From: Pollenia angustigena
Taxonomy: Eukaryota; Arthropoda; Insecta; Diptera; Polleniidae
DNA length: 64,000 bases
Reading direction: 5' to 3'
NCBI GenBank assembly: GCA_930367215.1
Contig: OV884060.1
Span: 103,688,151-103,752,150 of the forward strand
This document shows, piece after piece, positions 52,612 through 63,297 of the stretch (within the stretch, counting starts at the first letter, position 1; each line of letters opens with the position of its first letter). The translations under genes were made by a program, and so were the position numbers. The notes below the pieces were generated by a model that saw only the letters and a list, made by a program, of their open reading frames with translations, was not told the origin of the DNA and did not search any database.

Positions 52612-55264
52612 GAACTGTTTAAAAATTTGTTTTTGGAACGCAAACGGCATCCGCCAACATAAAAATGAATTAGAATACTTTCTTAAAAATAAACAAATTG
52701 ATGTCATGATGATTTCTGAAACTCATTTGACATCAAGAAGTACGTTTAAAATAAATGGTTATATACTATATGATACCAAGGACCCTCGAGATAGAGCTTG
52801 TGGAGGTGCTGCCATTTTAATAAAGGCCCGAGTCAAACACTACCTAATGTGTGATCATCGTGAAGATTATCTCCAGGCAACGAACATTTGCGTTGAGGAA
52901 TTAAATAGAAACCTAATAATTTCATCGTTATACTCCCCGCCTAGATTTTCAATATCGGAGGACCAATATTGTAAATATTTTAAATCATTAGGACCGTGTT
53001 TCCTACCCGCTGGCGATTATAACGCTAAACATACCCTCTGGGGGTCGCGACTTATAACACCAAAGGGTCGTGTTTTATTTAACATAATTTCTAAAATGGA
53101 TTTAAATGTGGTAGCGAGCGGACAACCAACATATTGGCCCACTGATCTTCAAAAAATTCCAGATGTCATAGATTTCGGCGTGGTTAAAAACATTCCCATA
53201 GAAACGATTCAAGTTGAAGCCTCCCTAGTTTTATCTTCCGACCACACACCTACAATTGTTACTATAATGAACCCCAATAAAATTGTACCTCCGACGACAG
53301 CTACGCAAAGTAATTGGTTGAAATATAAAAAATATCTCAGTACCCATTGCACAGAAAATATTCCGCTCAGTACACCGGATTATGTAGATCGCTCTATTGA
53401 CAATTTTGACAGTTTTCTGAAACTGTTCAACATTCCAATATTGCCCCCAAAAAAACAAAAACTATTAAAATATATTCCACAGATGTCGAGCATCTTTTGT
53501 CTGAAAAAAGGAGGGCTCGAAGAGAGTGGCAATTGCACAGATCCCCTCAACTTAAGAACTTACTTAAAGAGTGTACAAAAAGACTAAGAAAGTTACTGCA
53601 GACTAAGAAAACGGCTTCTCTGGAAAAATATCTTGAGGAACTTTATGCAACCCCACAATCAAACTACTCATTATGGCGTGCAGCTAGAAATCTCAAAAGG
53701 CCAGTTGTCTCTAATCCACCATTAAGAAACTTGAATGGAAGTTGGGCAAGAAATGATGTTGAAAAAGGAAATCTGTTTGTCAATCATTTAAAAAACGTAT
53801 TTACCCCAAATATATCTCACGATATTGCGGTCGAGTTACCACCTGTTGCTGCTAGAGCAGCTGTTCCGCTAAGATTTGAGATAAGAGAAATCGAAAAGGC
53901 TATTTGTGATTTAAACCCCAAGAAGGCTCCTGGTTTTGACAAGATCAGCAACAAAATGCTTTTGGAGCTACCCAGCATAGCAAAGAAAATTATTCTTTTA
54001 ATTTTTAATGCTATTTTACGCCTTGAATACTACCCTCAAAAGTGGAAGGTCTCCTTAGTCACCATGATACCTAAACCTGGAAAGGATCACACAAAAGTTG
54101 AGTCATATGGGCCTATAAGCTTACTTTCTAATATATCAAAGCTGTTTGAGAAGCTGTTAGCGTCAAAATTAACCCCAATTTTAAATGATAATAGATGTAT
54201 TCCTAACCACCAATTCGGCTTTAGAAGAGAACACAGCACAATTGAGCAAACCCATCGTATAGTAAATGCAATAAGAAAAGCCTTTGAAGAAAAAAAATAT
54301 TGTTCCGCTCTCTTCATCGATGTTTCTCAAGCTTTCGATAAAGTCTGGCATGAAGGCTTATTACATAAATTGAAGCTAAACTTACCAGTAAACATACACA
54401 AGCTGTTAGAAAGCTACTTAGTCGGTCGAAAGTTTATTATTAAAGAAGGTGATTATTTAAGCTCTCCTCAGCAAATTGACGCTGGAGTCCCTCAGGGAAG
54501 CATCCTGGGCCCACTTTTATACTTAATATATACCTCGGATATGCCAACAAACAACTACACACAAACTTCAACATTTGCTGATGATACAGCTTTTTTGAGC
54601 GTGCACGAAAACCGTCAAGAAGCATCTCGATACCTACAGGATCATATATTTCAACTCGAACTATGGTTAAAGCAATGGAGGATAGAGGTCAATGAGCAAA
54701 AATGCGTACATATAACATTCACCTTGCGTCGGGAATCATGCCCCCCCTATTAAAATCAATAATCAAATAATACCTCAAAATTCGCATGTAAAATACCTCG
54801 GTATTCATCTAGATCGCCGTTTAACGTGGAAAAGCCATATAGAGGCAAAATTAACTCAAATGAAACTAAAAGCCATCCAAATTCATTGGCTTATTGGAAG
54901 AAACTCTGTCCTTAGTCTCGACTGCAAACTTCTTCTTTACAACTCCATCTTAAAGCCAATCTGGTGCTATGGTATTCAGTTATGGGGCACTGCCTCGGCC
55001 TCTAATATCGAAAAAATTCAAAGGCGCCAAAATAAACTACTTCGAATAATCACAGCTGCCCCTTGGTATGTTAAAAACTCAAATATTCACAAGGATCTCA
55101 ATGTTCCATTAGTTAAAACTATGATTACGAAATATGCAGTAAAATACTTAAAAAGGCTCGAAATGCACCCGAACCCACTAGCACGAAATATTTTAAATGA
55201 TAGCGGCCACACTCGCTTAAGAAGAAGAGACACTGCGGCACTTGCCCAATTAGATGAGCGATAA
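52610..55264 (+). pseudogene. Jockey-type ORF2: endonuclease and reverse transcriptase, two frameshifts
   Basis: It starts at the ATG overlapping the ORF1 stop. Endonuclease: ICFWNANGIRQHKNEL, VMMISETHLTS (catalytic Glu), PAGDYNAKHTLWG, and a LSSDHTPTIV ending (catalytic Asp-His). A shift near 53500 leads to the reverse transcriptase frame with LNPKKAPGFDKISNKML, SYGPISLLSNISKLFE, SALFIDVSQAFDKVWHEG, AGVPQGSILGPLLY and TSTFADDTAFLS, where FADD is the Jockey-type active site. Another shift near 54750 leads to the thumb and C-terminal part (VKYLGIHLDRRLTWKSHI, LKPIWCYGIQLWGTAS) that ends at 55264. Catalytic residues are kept, and only indels break it. Confidence 0.88.
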
Positions 55265-55437
55265 ACACCTATAAAAGTGAACAGAACCCGCGATGAACAA
55301 AATTTTTATCTGGCACTGGCAGGACAAAAAAATAATATTAGGTTAAGATTTGATTAATTATTGTTAGTTCATATTTAATATATGAAGATTCAATAAATAA
55401 AAAATTAAAAAAAAAAAAAAAAAAAAAAAAAGGTTTG

Positions 55438-55656
55438 GTCGAAGAGCCCTTGGGGACAAAACTTGTCTCTCTGATGTTGATGTAAACAGGATCCACTCCT
55501 TTACTGAATCGACCGGATGGCTGCGTGGGAACACTAGCAGCCAGATAACATAGGACCCATGGGAGACGGTGTGACATGGTAACACAACGGGAACTAATTA
55601 ATGGACCCACATGAGCTGTGTTTGATCACGGCTGCCAATGGAACCTAACCTAACCT
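55438..55656 (+). pseudogene. 3' end of the RNase H LINE: ORF2 C-terminus and 3' UTR
   Basis: The frame reads RRALGDKTCL, SDVDVNRIHSFTESTGWLRG and ends at about 55560, which is the normal LINE C-terminus after the NCPAF motif interrupted at 49316. A 3' UTR with a CCTAACCTAACCT tail follows. Confidence 0.75.
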
Positions 55657-55666
55657 ACCTCTGCTG

Positions 55667-56357
55667 AATAATTTTCAATTTCTTGTTTTATTTGTTCAAA
55701 TCTTGTCTTAGCTGCCCTTTGGTTTTGTCGCATGATGTTAAGCGTTAAGTCAACAATTGAAGTTTGATTTTTAAGAAATTTTAGTAGAAATCCTTCATTT
55801 TCTTTCACTTGTTGAATTGTATCAGATATTTGGTCAGCATACTCTGAGTCCAATATTCCAAATAACGAGTGGGCAATATTACCAACGATGTTCAGTGCTC
55901 CTCTCTTGCTTCGTAACAGTCGATTTTCTAGTTGTAGTTCACCCTCTTGCTGCTCGAAGTGGTTAAGTATATTACGACATAATTCATTTTGTTTGATCAT
56001 GTTACAAAGTCCTTGCAACGATTTTGTGACATTGGTCAACATTGATATTTTTGTCAAGTAGGTGCTCAAATCATAATATATAAATAGATTCCACTCGGTA
56101 GTTGATTAAGCAGCTGAACCAACTTGTTCAAAATGGATTCCTAGCCTTGTTCCAAACCTTGTGTTTTCGACTGGATTTCCGAGTACTAATGGTAGCAGGA
56201 TCATTATTATGACTAATGCTGTGTTGAACGGCTTTGAATTCATTTTCTTCCTTTTGGCCTTGGGTTCTTCATAAGAGGCCGAGGATAGAACGTTGACAGG
56301 TGGATTATTATCAGAGATACTAGTCACGTTCGCCTTGAAATCTTGTTCGATAGGCAA
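55667..56357 (-). pseudogene. env: N-terminal half of a roo-like env
   Basis: On the minus strand the frame has a basic start and a hydrophobic signal-like segment (NTALVIIMILLPLVLGNP), then a single in-frame TAA at 56106-56108, then continues to the LINE insertion point. Near 55915 a basic site RSKR is followed by GALNIVGNIAHSLFG, the cleavage site and fusion-peptide-like start of this envelope family. A heptad-rich region after it (EYADQISDTIQQVKENEGF) is a likely coiled coil. Confidence 0.75.
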
Positions 56358-56910
56358 CAGAGCAAGTCGGTGTATTGGCCGTTTAAATATGCCATTTGCG
56401 CATTTTACTTCTACGACCCTGACAACACCATCATTACCAGGGTGAATTTGTACAATTCTCGCTAAAGGTCATTTCATAACCGGTAGGTTGTCTTCCTTGA
56501 GTATAACCATATCTTCAATCTTAGGGTTCTGACAGTGTTTAGTCCACTTACAACGTTGCTGGAGCTGATTTAAATATTCAGTAGACCATCGATGCCAAAA
56601 CTCTTGTTTGATATGAGAAACAAGTTTCCAATGGGATAATCCTGATATCTTAACTGTAGATGCACTGCTGTCTATCTGAGAAGTGAGTGCCTCGCCAATG
56701 AGAAAGTGACCAGGAGTTAGCGCTTCATAATCGTTTGGATCATTTGACATAGGTGTAAGTGGGCGAGAGTTCAGTATCGCCTCAATTTCTACTATGACTG
56801 TTTCTAGTTCTTCCTGCGTTAAAGATGCCGATGCAACGTTGCGTAATAGAAGATGTTTCGCCGACTTTACTGCAGCTTCCCATAGCCCACCAAAGTGTGG
56901 TGGATGATTT
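56358..56910 (-). pseudogene. pol: BEL/Pao integrase C-terminal part (DUF5641-like)
   Basis: It begins at the deletion junction with PPHFGGLWEAAVKSAKHLL, then EAILNSRPLTPMSNDP and TPGHFLIGEALT, ISGLSHWKLVSHIKQEFW and RWSTEYLNQLQQRCKW, the standard C-terminal part of BEL/Pao pol. A TGA at 56469-56471 replaces the usual Trp after LPVMK, and the frame continues with LARIVQIHPGNDGVVRVVEV. The catalytic integrase core is gone. Confidence 0.85.
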
Positions 56911-57123
56911 GGTCACCAGTGTTATGGTGCCTGTCGTATATGCTCCAATCAGAATTGCTGGACTGATGAATTTGGTCACCAATGTTATGGCGCCTGTTGC
57001 CGCCTCCACTGGTGTAGAAACGTTGTAGCGTTGGACTGCTATCCCGCTGATTGAGGTTGCGTGTAGATTCTAGATTGTTAAAAGCTCCTTACCACTGGTG
57101 GGGGAAGCTTAAAACAGTGTCTA
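56911..57123 (-). other. Leader of the BEL/Pao element with a duplicated segment
   Basis: It contains two copies, about 80 nt apart, of CCATAACANTGGTGACCAAAT (one near 56920-56940, one near 56970-56995 on the minus strand). Each includes TGGTGACC, the first eight bases of the primer site. The leader then joins integrase sequence at the deletion breakpoint. Confidence 0.65.
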
Positions 57124-57143
57124 AAATCACGTCGGGGTCACCA
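57124..57143 (-). promoter_or_regulatory. tRNA-Trp-type primer binding site
   Basis: On the minus strand TGGTGACCCCGACGTGATTT would pair with a tRNA ending AAATCACGTCGGGGTCACCA, which fits the acceptor and T arms of insect tRNA-Trp as I recall them. It lies four bases after the LTR edge (…ATACA). Confidence 0.65.
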
Positions 57144-57147
57144 AAAA

Positions 57148-57974
57148 TGTATATATAAAACTGTATAAATATGAGAATAACAAATAATAATCTGTAGTAT
57201 TTATCAGCCCAAACGCATGAATTTGGACTACTAAATTTTGATTGTTGGGTAGTTTTCAAGAAAGATGGTTAAAGGACCAATATTTTTAGGTGCTTCAAAC
57301 ACTATGGCGGTGTGGGTATCAAAATGAAATCATAAAAAGTTCTGTTTGTCGTCCCACAACTGCAACAAATAATAACAATGTAAGGTTTAATGGATAATGT
57401 TTAGATCCCGTATAAATTACATTCCTGAAGTATTTTAACTCTCTATGGATTTGGCCCAGACAAAATTAGTACTCCTTCTTATTCAGTATAATTATACACT
57501 AAAAATATTACTTTTTGCACTAAAAGCGAAAATTTATTAACATTTCAAATAAAAAAATAAAAAACAGAATTATCAAATTTATTTGTAATTTTTAAACAAA
57601 TGTTCTCAGTACTTAACAAACAAAATTCAACAAATCGTGTAGACACAAAAATTTTATGCTAACTTAAGGCCCAACTATAATATGCTTACGTTGGCTTAAG
57701 CAATTATGCGAATACATGTTGAACTTAAGAAAAATTTTTAATTAAATTCATGAAACTGGCATTTGCTTAAGCAAGGAGCGAAAGAGATCGCACTTTCCGT
57801 ATGGAATAATATATTTTTTAAATTTATTATTGTTTTCTTAAATGGTTTTTGTAAATTTTTGCCGTAGCTTAAGCCAGTTTATTTATATTATGTATGGGCC
57901 TTTATATGTTGAAATATCATTTGCTGGCATAAGTTCAATTTGAAAAATTTGTTATTTATAGCACATCGTGTAGA
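57148..57974. other. 5' LTR of the BEL/Pao element (extent unknown) and flanking sequence
   Basis: On the plus strand the LTR begins TGTATATATAAAACTG next to the primer site. With no second copy in the window its outer edge cannot be set. The rest is AT-rich and non-coding. Confidence 0.45.
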
Positions 57975-57982
57975 CACCTAAC

Positions 57983-58878
57983 TAGAGTTTCTACGCGGAA
58001 AGAATTCCCGGGAATTCCGGGACCTTTTTTAAATTAATCCTGGGAAATTTTTCCTGGAATTTTCGGGAATTTCAAATTAAATTTTTTGAAATTTTAATTT
58101 GTTAGCATCGTTAAAATCAAAAACGAGCAATTAAAATATATTCTTTATTAAAATTACTAAAAACCACCTACACACATATCGAACTACTTTTTCTACGCCA
58201 ATAATTGCTTTTTAGTTGCTGCTAAAATGGCTTAAAAGTTTCTTGAAGTAGAAAATGAAAATGTACACGATACACCATCACCAACACCAGATGATGAACC
58301 ATTTACAAATTCTAAAAAATTAAATGAAAAAAAAAAGCCTATGAAGTCACGGGTACAGGCCAACAAATTTATAGTCTTTGTATGATGCGCTACTTACTAA
58401 AAAACCAACGTCAGTAGAAAGCGAGAGCACGTTTTCGGTAGCAGGCAATATACATATCAACAAAGATTAGAAATAGAATCTCTGATGAGCTTTTAAATGC
58501 TTTATATATATAAATTCCAGACTTTAATAATACTTAAAAATGTTTGCTTAAAAGAAAACTAATTTTACCAAGTTGCTATTAATTAATACTGCTAAATATT
58601 AAAAAGTTTTAATAATTCGTGATCTCCAAAAAGATAAATAAATATATGCATGTATTTATGAATGTAACAATTTATTTGGTTTTGTTTGGTTGTCAGCGGA
58701 ATAAACAAAGCTAATTAGCTATATATGTATATAATCTCTTAAAAAAGTAAAAACTTTTATCTTGAACTCATTTAATGAAATCATTGTTTAGTTCAAAGAA
58801 TCACGGGATTCCAGGGAATAAGATTTTTTTTGTTTCGTTTCCCGGGAATAGAAAAAGTCGGAGATATTAGAAACCCTA
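57983..58878 (+). mobile_element. hAT deletion derivative, 896 bp, with 8-bp target duplication
   Basis: The ends TAGAGTTTCTA and complement of TAGGGTTTCTA, with TTCCCGGGAA subterminal motifs on both sides, are flanked by CACCTAAC (57975-57982 and 58879-58886). It keeps a fragment of hAT transposase, so it derives from an autonomous hAT element. Confidence 0.88.
58212..58520 (+). pseudogene. hAT transposase C-terminal fragment (dimerisation region)
   Basis: A short acidic stretch (FLEVENENVHDTPSPTPDDE) is followed, in a shifted frame, by KKPTSVESESTFSVAGNI and then, after another shift, IRNRISDELLNALY. The pattern PTSxxxExxFSxAGxx...RxxLxxxxLxxL is the hallmark of the hAT C-terminal dimerisation domain. 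The catalytic core is absent. Confidence 0.8.
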
Positions 58879-58886
58879 CACCTAAC

Positions 58887-59559
58887 ATATTGCATATGCT
58901 GATAGAGGCATTTGTTATTATTTTTAAGCATATGAATGTAAGCATACTTTTGCTGATTCATCATATCGTTTAGACTAAGCTTAAAAGAGATATTTAATAT
59001 TTAAAATTTATATTAATAAGATTTAAAAAATGAAGAATATTATTTGAATTCATGAAAAAATTAACAAAAAATAATAAATATAATAATACATATTTTCTTA
59101 CCTTTTTTTCAAGAGAATTTACCCAGCAAACACACGTGTTTTTTTAACTAGTTCATTTTTAATTGAACCTTCGTTTTATATAAAATAATCTGGTTTTTAC
59201 TTTTTTCTCTGCAATTGTAACTATTAAAAAAATGTTTTATTTTACTTCAAATGCGTAAAATATTAAATAAGGAAATATAATATGCACCATTATATTTCAA
59301 ACGCTTGGCTTTGTGTTTGGTGGGTACTTCTGCCATCTCACTAATACTAAGAAGCATCAATACAAGCACAGTTTTAGTTGTGCCCACTCCTGATCTAAAT
59401 TGACTAACTTATTAAGAAGTAAATTCAACAATTGAATTACTTAATATGTGTAATTTAATATAAATTTCGTATTCGTTTAAAGTAAAACTTGGCCAAATCA
59501 ATTTTCGAATTTGAATTCCCCTTACATTATTTTGCCCTTAAATTTCGGCGCCCTTTAAA
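58887..59559. other. Non-coding stretch
   Basis: AT-rich, no coding frame. The 3' part leads into a palindrome. Confidence 0.5.
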
Positions 59560-59564
59560 TTATG

Positions 59565-59602
59565 CCGCCCTAGGCCCGGGCCTAGGCGTAAATCCACCAC
59601 TG
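59565..59602. repeat. Possible hAT-type terminus with 18-bp palindrome
   Basis: CCTAGGCCCGGGCCTAGG is a perfect palindrome. It is followed by CGTAAATCCACCACTG, whose complement CAGTGGTGGATTTACG looks like a hAT-type end. No matching left end was found. Confidence 0.5.
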
Positions 59603-60066
59603 ATCACAGGTGGAGACCCTGTGTAAAATCTGAGTTATATTAAGTGTTGCCATTAGGTGGCGAGATTAACCCATTTTTTTCTTGTTTAGCCATGAAAAAT
59701 TAATTATGCCATTAGGCATTTTTATCTACTAAAATTTTCTAAAAGTTTAAAAAACTTAAAACCAAAAAATTTTACAAAAGCTGTATTGTTATGCTGAACG
59801 TTATACTTTTCATAATTAGTTTACTCAAACGACTTTTACGATAAAAAACAATAATTAAAAAAAATGTAGTTCGTTACGAACGAAAAAATTTATTATGTAT
59901 GTATTTATTTTTTTAATTTATTTATAATTGTTTTATGAATTTGGTAAGATATTAAGGCTTTTAAAGAATATGTGCTAACCGATTTAAAAAAAATTAGTGG
60001 ACTTAATTAATTTTGATACAAGAACTTACGCTTTGTTTTGACACATATACATACATACATATATAT
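59603..60066. other. Non-coding stretch
   Basis: AT-rich, no recognised feature. Confidence 0.5.
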
Positions 60067-61012
60067 ATTAGACTGGTCGCATCTTGTATGGGATTTTTTT
60101 TTTAAATTTAATTGTTTGCGCTGCTTAAAATATGAGGTTTGGTGTAAGAAATCATGATCTAATTTTTCAGGTCAATCCGACGGTGCCTAGCCGTGCCGGG
60201 TGGGGCCAAAGTTTCCCATATTATAAAAAAAACATCTTTTCTATCAGATCTTTATAGTTATACTAGTTGAAAAGCCGAAAATCAAAAATATGGCTTCGTT
60301 ACGATCTTCCGCAGAGAAAGTACTTCAAGTGTGCCAAATTTCAGCTTCCTATGTCATCAGATGGCGTCAGAAAGTTGCGGAAAGAATAGGACATACATGC
60401 AAACATCCTGACATACTAAGAAATTATATATTGTATAGATAGATTAACATATGTTCGCGCAACTCAAAAACGGTTTAGCTTATTGAAAAACTAAAAAAAA
60501 AAAACGAAATTCCGCAATAAAATTTACTTTAAGAAAGTTACAACTTTTTTCTTTATGTTGGCTTTGGTTTTCGAGATATACCGTTATTTCGAAAATTAAG
60601 GAGGTTGCACAACATATGTTCGCGCAACACAAAAAGGCTTTAGTAATCTATCTATACAATATATAATTTCTTAGTATGTCAGGATGTTTGCATGTATGTC
60701 CTATTCTTTCCGCAACTTTCTGAAGCCATCTGATGAAATAGGAAGCTGAAATTTGGCACACTTGAAGTACTTTCTCTGCGGAAGATCGTAACGAAGCCAT
60801 ATTTTTGATTTTCGGCTTTTCAACTAGTATAACTATAAAGATCTGATAGAAAAGATGTTTTTTTTATAATATGGGGAACTTTGGCCCCACCCGGCACGGC
60901 TAGGCACCGTCGGATTGACCTGAAAAATTAGATCATGATTTCTTACACCAAACCTCATATTTTAAGCAGCGCAAACAATTAAATTAAAAAAAAAATTGCG
61001 ACCAGTCTAATA
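60067..61012. mobile_element. Long foldback element, ~375-bp near-perfect arms
   Basis: The left arm (60067-60445) starts TTAGACTGGTCGCA; the right arm (60638-61012) is its reverse complement with few mismatches over the full length. Landmarks on both sides are GGTGCCTAGCCGTGCCGGG, CTTCCGCAGAGAAAGTACTT and ACATACATGCAAACATCC. A ~190-bp centre carries a repeat shared with 51228-51360. The flanks are TATATA-rich, so the target site is ambiguous. It is non-coding. Confidence 0.9.
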
Positions 61013-61571
61013 TATATACATATGTAAGTTTGTATACATCTGTTTGGATATTTGGATGTTTGCTAGGATGTGGTTATACCCTGCAAATAATAGGACTAGT
61101 CCAAACACGTGTGTAAAAGGTGGCCCACAAGGGACTAGGACTAGTCCAAAAGTAACTCAAATGTATTGAAAAAACATGATCTATTTTACATTACGATGTC
61201 CTAGGGCAGGACCATATAACCCAGCTTTGGATTACAAAAGAGTAGTCTTAAAACTACTCCATGGTACACTCAAGAGGATTAGTTTTGAAGTCGTTTAAAA
61301 ACGAAAACATGTCGGCTCACTACACTTTTTAACAATGGCATGGTCCATACTTGCATTACATTGGACCAATCCAGGGAGTAGTCCATTTGATTAAAATAAA
61401 AACTAATTTGTTAACAAATAGTTTTATGGCCATTTTCTTAATATACCGACAAAAAACATTGTTTTCAGTTGGCAACACCACTCAAAATACATATAAGAGT
61501 GGGGAGTCAGCTGGATTAAATTTATCTGTACGGCAAATAAAAGGAAAATAAATAATTGGCAAATGAGTACT
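61013..61571. other. Non-coding stretch with ACTAGTCC motifs
   Basis: AGGACTAGTCCAAA occurs twice (about 61091-61160) with related GTAGTCC-type copies until 61385. A 66-codon frame at 61351 has no recognisable motif. Confidence 0.45.
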
Positions 61572-62156
61572 TATTACACACAAAAAAATTCATAGGTAAA
61601 ATTACCTAAGAATATGGTATAAAATTAACTAAGCGCAAGGGTAGCATGGCAGTATCTAAGTTTCTTAGGTAATAAAACGTTTAACTTAGGTAATTTCTAT
61701 GTTCGAAAAAGTATCTAATAATTTTGTTAAAATTACAAAGAAACTTTGGAAATTTACCAATGATAGCAAAGTTAGTTTATATTTTTATTTTAGAAAAGTT
61801 ATCTAAGTTAAATTTTGTACAAGAACATAGGTTTTAGGTAAATTTACCACATACTTTTTTTTTTAATAAAAAAGCGTTTTTAAAAAAACTATATACTTTT
61901 TTAACCTTTTTAATTTCATAATATGTATTTTATTTATCAATTCATAATGTGTATCAATTAATTTAATAATTTACTGAAACTTTTTGTTGTTTCTTAAAGT
62001 TCCGGGCTGTTTTTTGGGCTCATTTGAGGTCAAAGGATTAAAACTAATCTTGTCTTGGAAATTTATATTGATCCAGCATCTTGTCGTCCTAATTAATAAT
62101 CTTCAATAAAAGTAATAAATAATTATTGGTTTTATTGTAAATATATCGACCCCTTT

Positions 62157-62397
62157 GCGCGAAATGATCGTATATGCCAATTTTTTTGAAATTGAGTTTT
62201 TGATGCAATCTTGTTCTACGATTCAAAGAGACGTCACCTGACAAAATATTATAGGCGAATTTTACTTCGTTGCTCCAAAAATTGAATGTAAATTTTAATA
62301 TTGATATTGCAAGCGAAAGCAGAGAAAAGTAGAGAAAAGTGGCTGTCCTGTAAAATTTGGTTTTTGTAACATACGATAATTTCGCGCAAAGGGGTCG
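62157..62397. mobile_element. 241-bp MITE (CGACCCCTTTGCGCGAAAT ends)
   Basis: The inverted ends CGACCCCTTTGCGCGAAAT (left differs by the next base only) are bordered by ATAT on both sides. It is non-coding. Confidence 0.8.
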
Positions 62398-62459
62398 ATA
62401 TTCTGTCTTGTTTTTTTTAAAAAGTTCAGCGGAGTATTTTTATCCTTTATTGAATAGTT

Positions 62460-63000
62460 GGGGGTGCTTTAATACCATGTGAGATAAGGCCATGATGGCT
62501 TTATCTCTCATTCAATAGGGAGATAAATGCTTTTTTTATATTTTTTTCATTTGAATGGGAGATAAAGCCATCATGGCCTTAGCTCACATTAGCAATATTA
62601 GAAAATGGCTTTATCTCTTATTTCAGTTCCGGAAACACTAAAGTTAAGTATTGAAATCTGGCTTCGCCTACTAAACTTTTTCTGCGTGGGGTTTTTCCTC
62701 CAGTAGGACGCGGCAGGTGGCTTCGCTGAATAAAGTTTTCCAGCGTGCGTCACAAGAATAAAAAAAGGTTTTTTAATGATAACTAAGGATTTTCCCTTTT
62801 ACAGAATGTTAACAACATGCATAACAATATTCTGAAAAAATATGGCTTTATCTCTCATTTGCGAAAAAAATATGGCAAAATTTTAAATATGACCTTACCT
62901 CTCAATGATTGGGCAATAAGGCCATTATGGCTTTATCTCCCATTCAATTCAGCAATAAAGCCATAATGGCCTTATCTCACATGGTTTTAAAGCAACCCCC
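62460..63000. mobile_element. 541-bp MITE with 8-bp target duplication GAATAGTT
   Basis: The ends GGGGGTGCTTTAATACCATG and complement of GGGGGTTGCTTTAAAACC are flanked by GAATAGTT (62452-62459 and 63001-63008). GAGATAAGGCCATNATGG palindromes recur several times inside. The 8-bp duplication suggests hAT-type mobilisation. Confidence 0.85.
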
Positions 63001-63297
63001 GAATAGTTTTTAATTTAATTTTTTTAATTTTATATTTAAAAATTCTAAATTCAAATTTATATTTGAATGTTTTTTTTCACAATTGAAAAATAAAATAAAC
63101 ATACATACATATTATAAAAAAATTCGAAGAAGATACCTGACCCAATTAGTAATATTAACAAAAATTTTAGGCAATACCTTTAGTTTAAATTACCAATTAT
63201 TTAAGACAATAAAACTTAGTTTTTTCTTTTTATATAAAAATAAATTACCTATGCACGCCTTGGCAAAATTACCTAAATTATTTTTTTGTGTGTATAA

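Larger units (their letters stand above)
49323..55431 (+). mobile_element. Jockey-clade LINE, near full length, with poly-A tail
   Basis: It is flanked by GGTTTG (49317-49322 and 55432-55437), which may be only part of the duplication, and ends in about 23 A. It contains a 5' UTR, ORF1 (49672-52611, interrupted) and ORF2 (52610-55264, frameshifted). ORF1 has the PRE/C2HC architecture and ORF2 has endonuclease plus FADD-type reverse transcriptase, as in Jockey-clade elements. Without the internal 1.4-kb insertion it is about 4.7 kb. Confidence 0.88.
48310..55656 (+). mobile_element. 5'-truncated RNase H-bearing LINE inserted in env
   Basis: The target duplication ACCTTTGCTG (48300-48309) and ACCTCTGCTG (55657-55666) differs at one base. 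The element consists of 48310-49316 plus 55438-55656 (about 1.2 kb), the rest being a second LINE inserted within it. It ends in a CCTAACCTAACCT tail instead of poly-A. It encodes only the end of ORF2. Confidence 0.8.
47235..57147 (-). mobile_element. BEL/Pao retrotransposon with roo-like env, deleted and split by LINE insertions
   Basis: The minus-strand order is end of 5' LTR (up to 57148), primer site (57124-57143), leader, then directly a BEL-type integrase C-terminus (56910-56358), the env N-terminal half (56357-55667) and the env C-terminal half (48299-47235). Gag, protease, reverse transcriptase, RNase H and most of integrase are missing through one internal deletion at about 56910. 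The middle of env is interrupted by a LINE at 48310-55656. The 3' LTR was not found, so the left end may be truncated. Confidence 0.8.
61572..63297. mobile_element. 1.7-kb non-autonomous TIR element with two nested MITEs
   Basis: The ends TACACACAAAAAAAT and its complement meet, on the right, LINE coding sequence and, on the left, unrelated DNA. Internally the motif TTAGGTAANTT or its complement occurs many times near both ends. Two smaller elements (62157-62397 and 62460-63000) lie inside. No transposase is seen. Target duplication is unclear. Confidence 0.65.
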
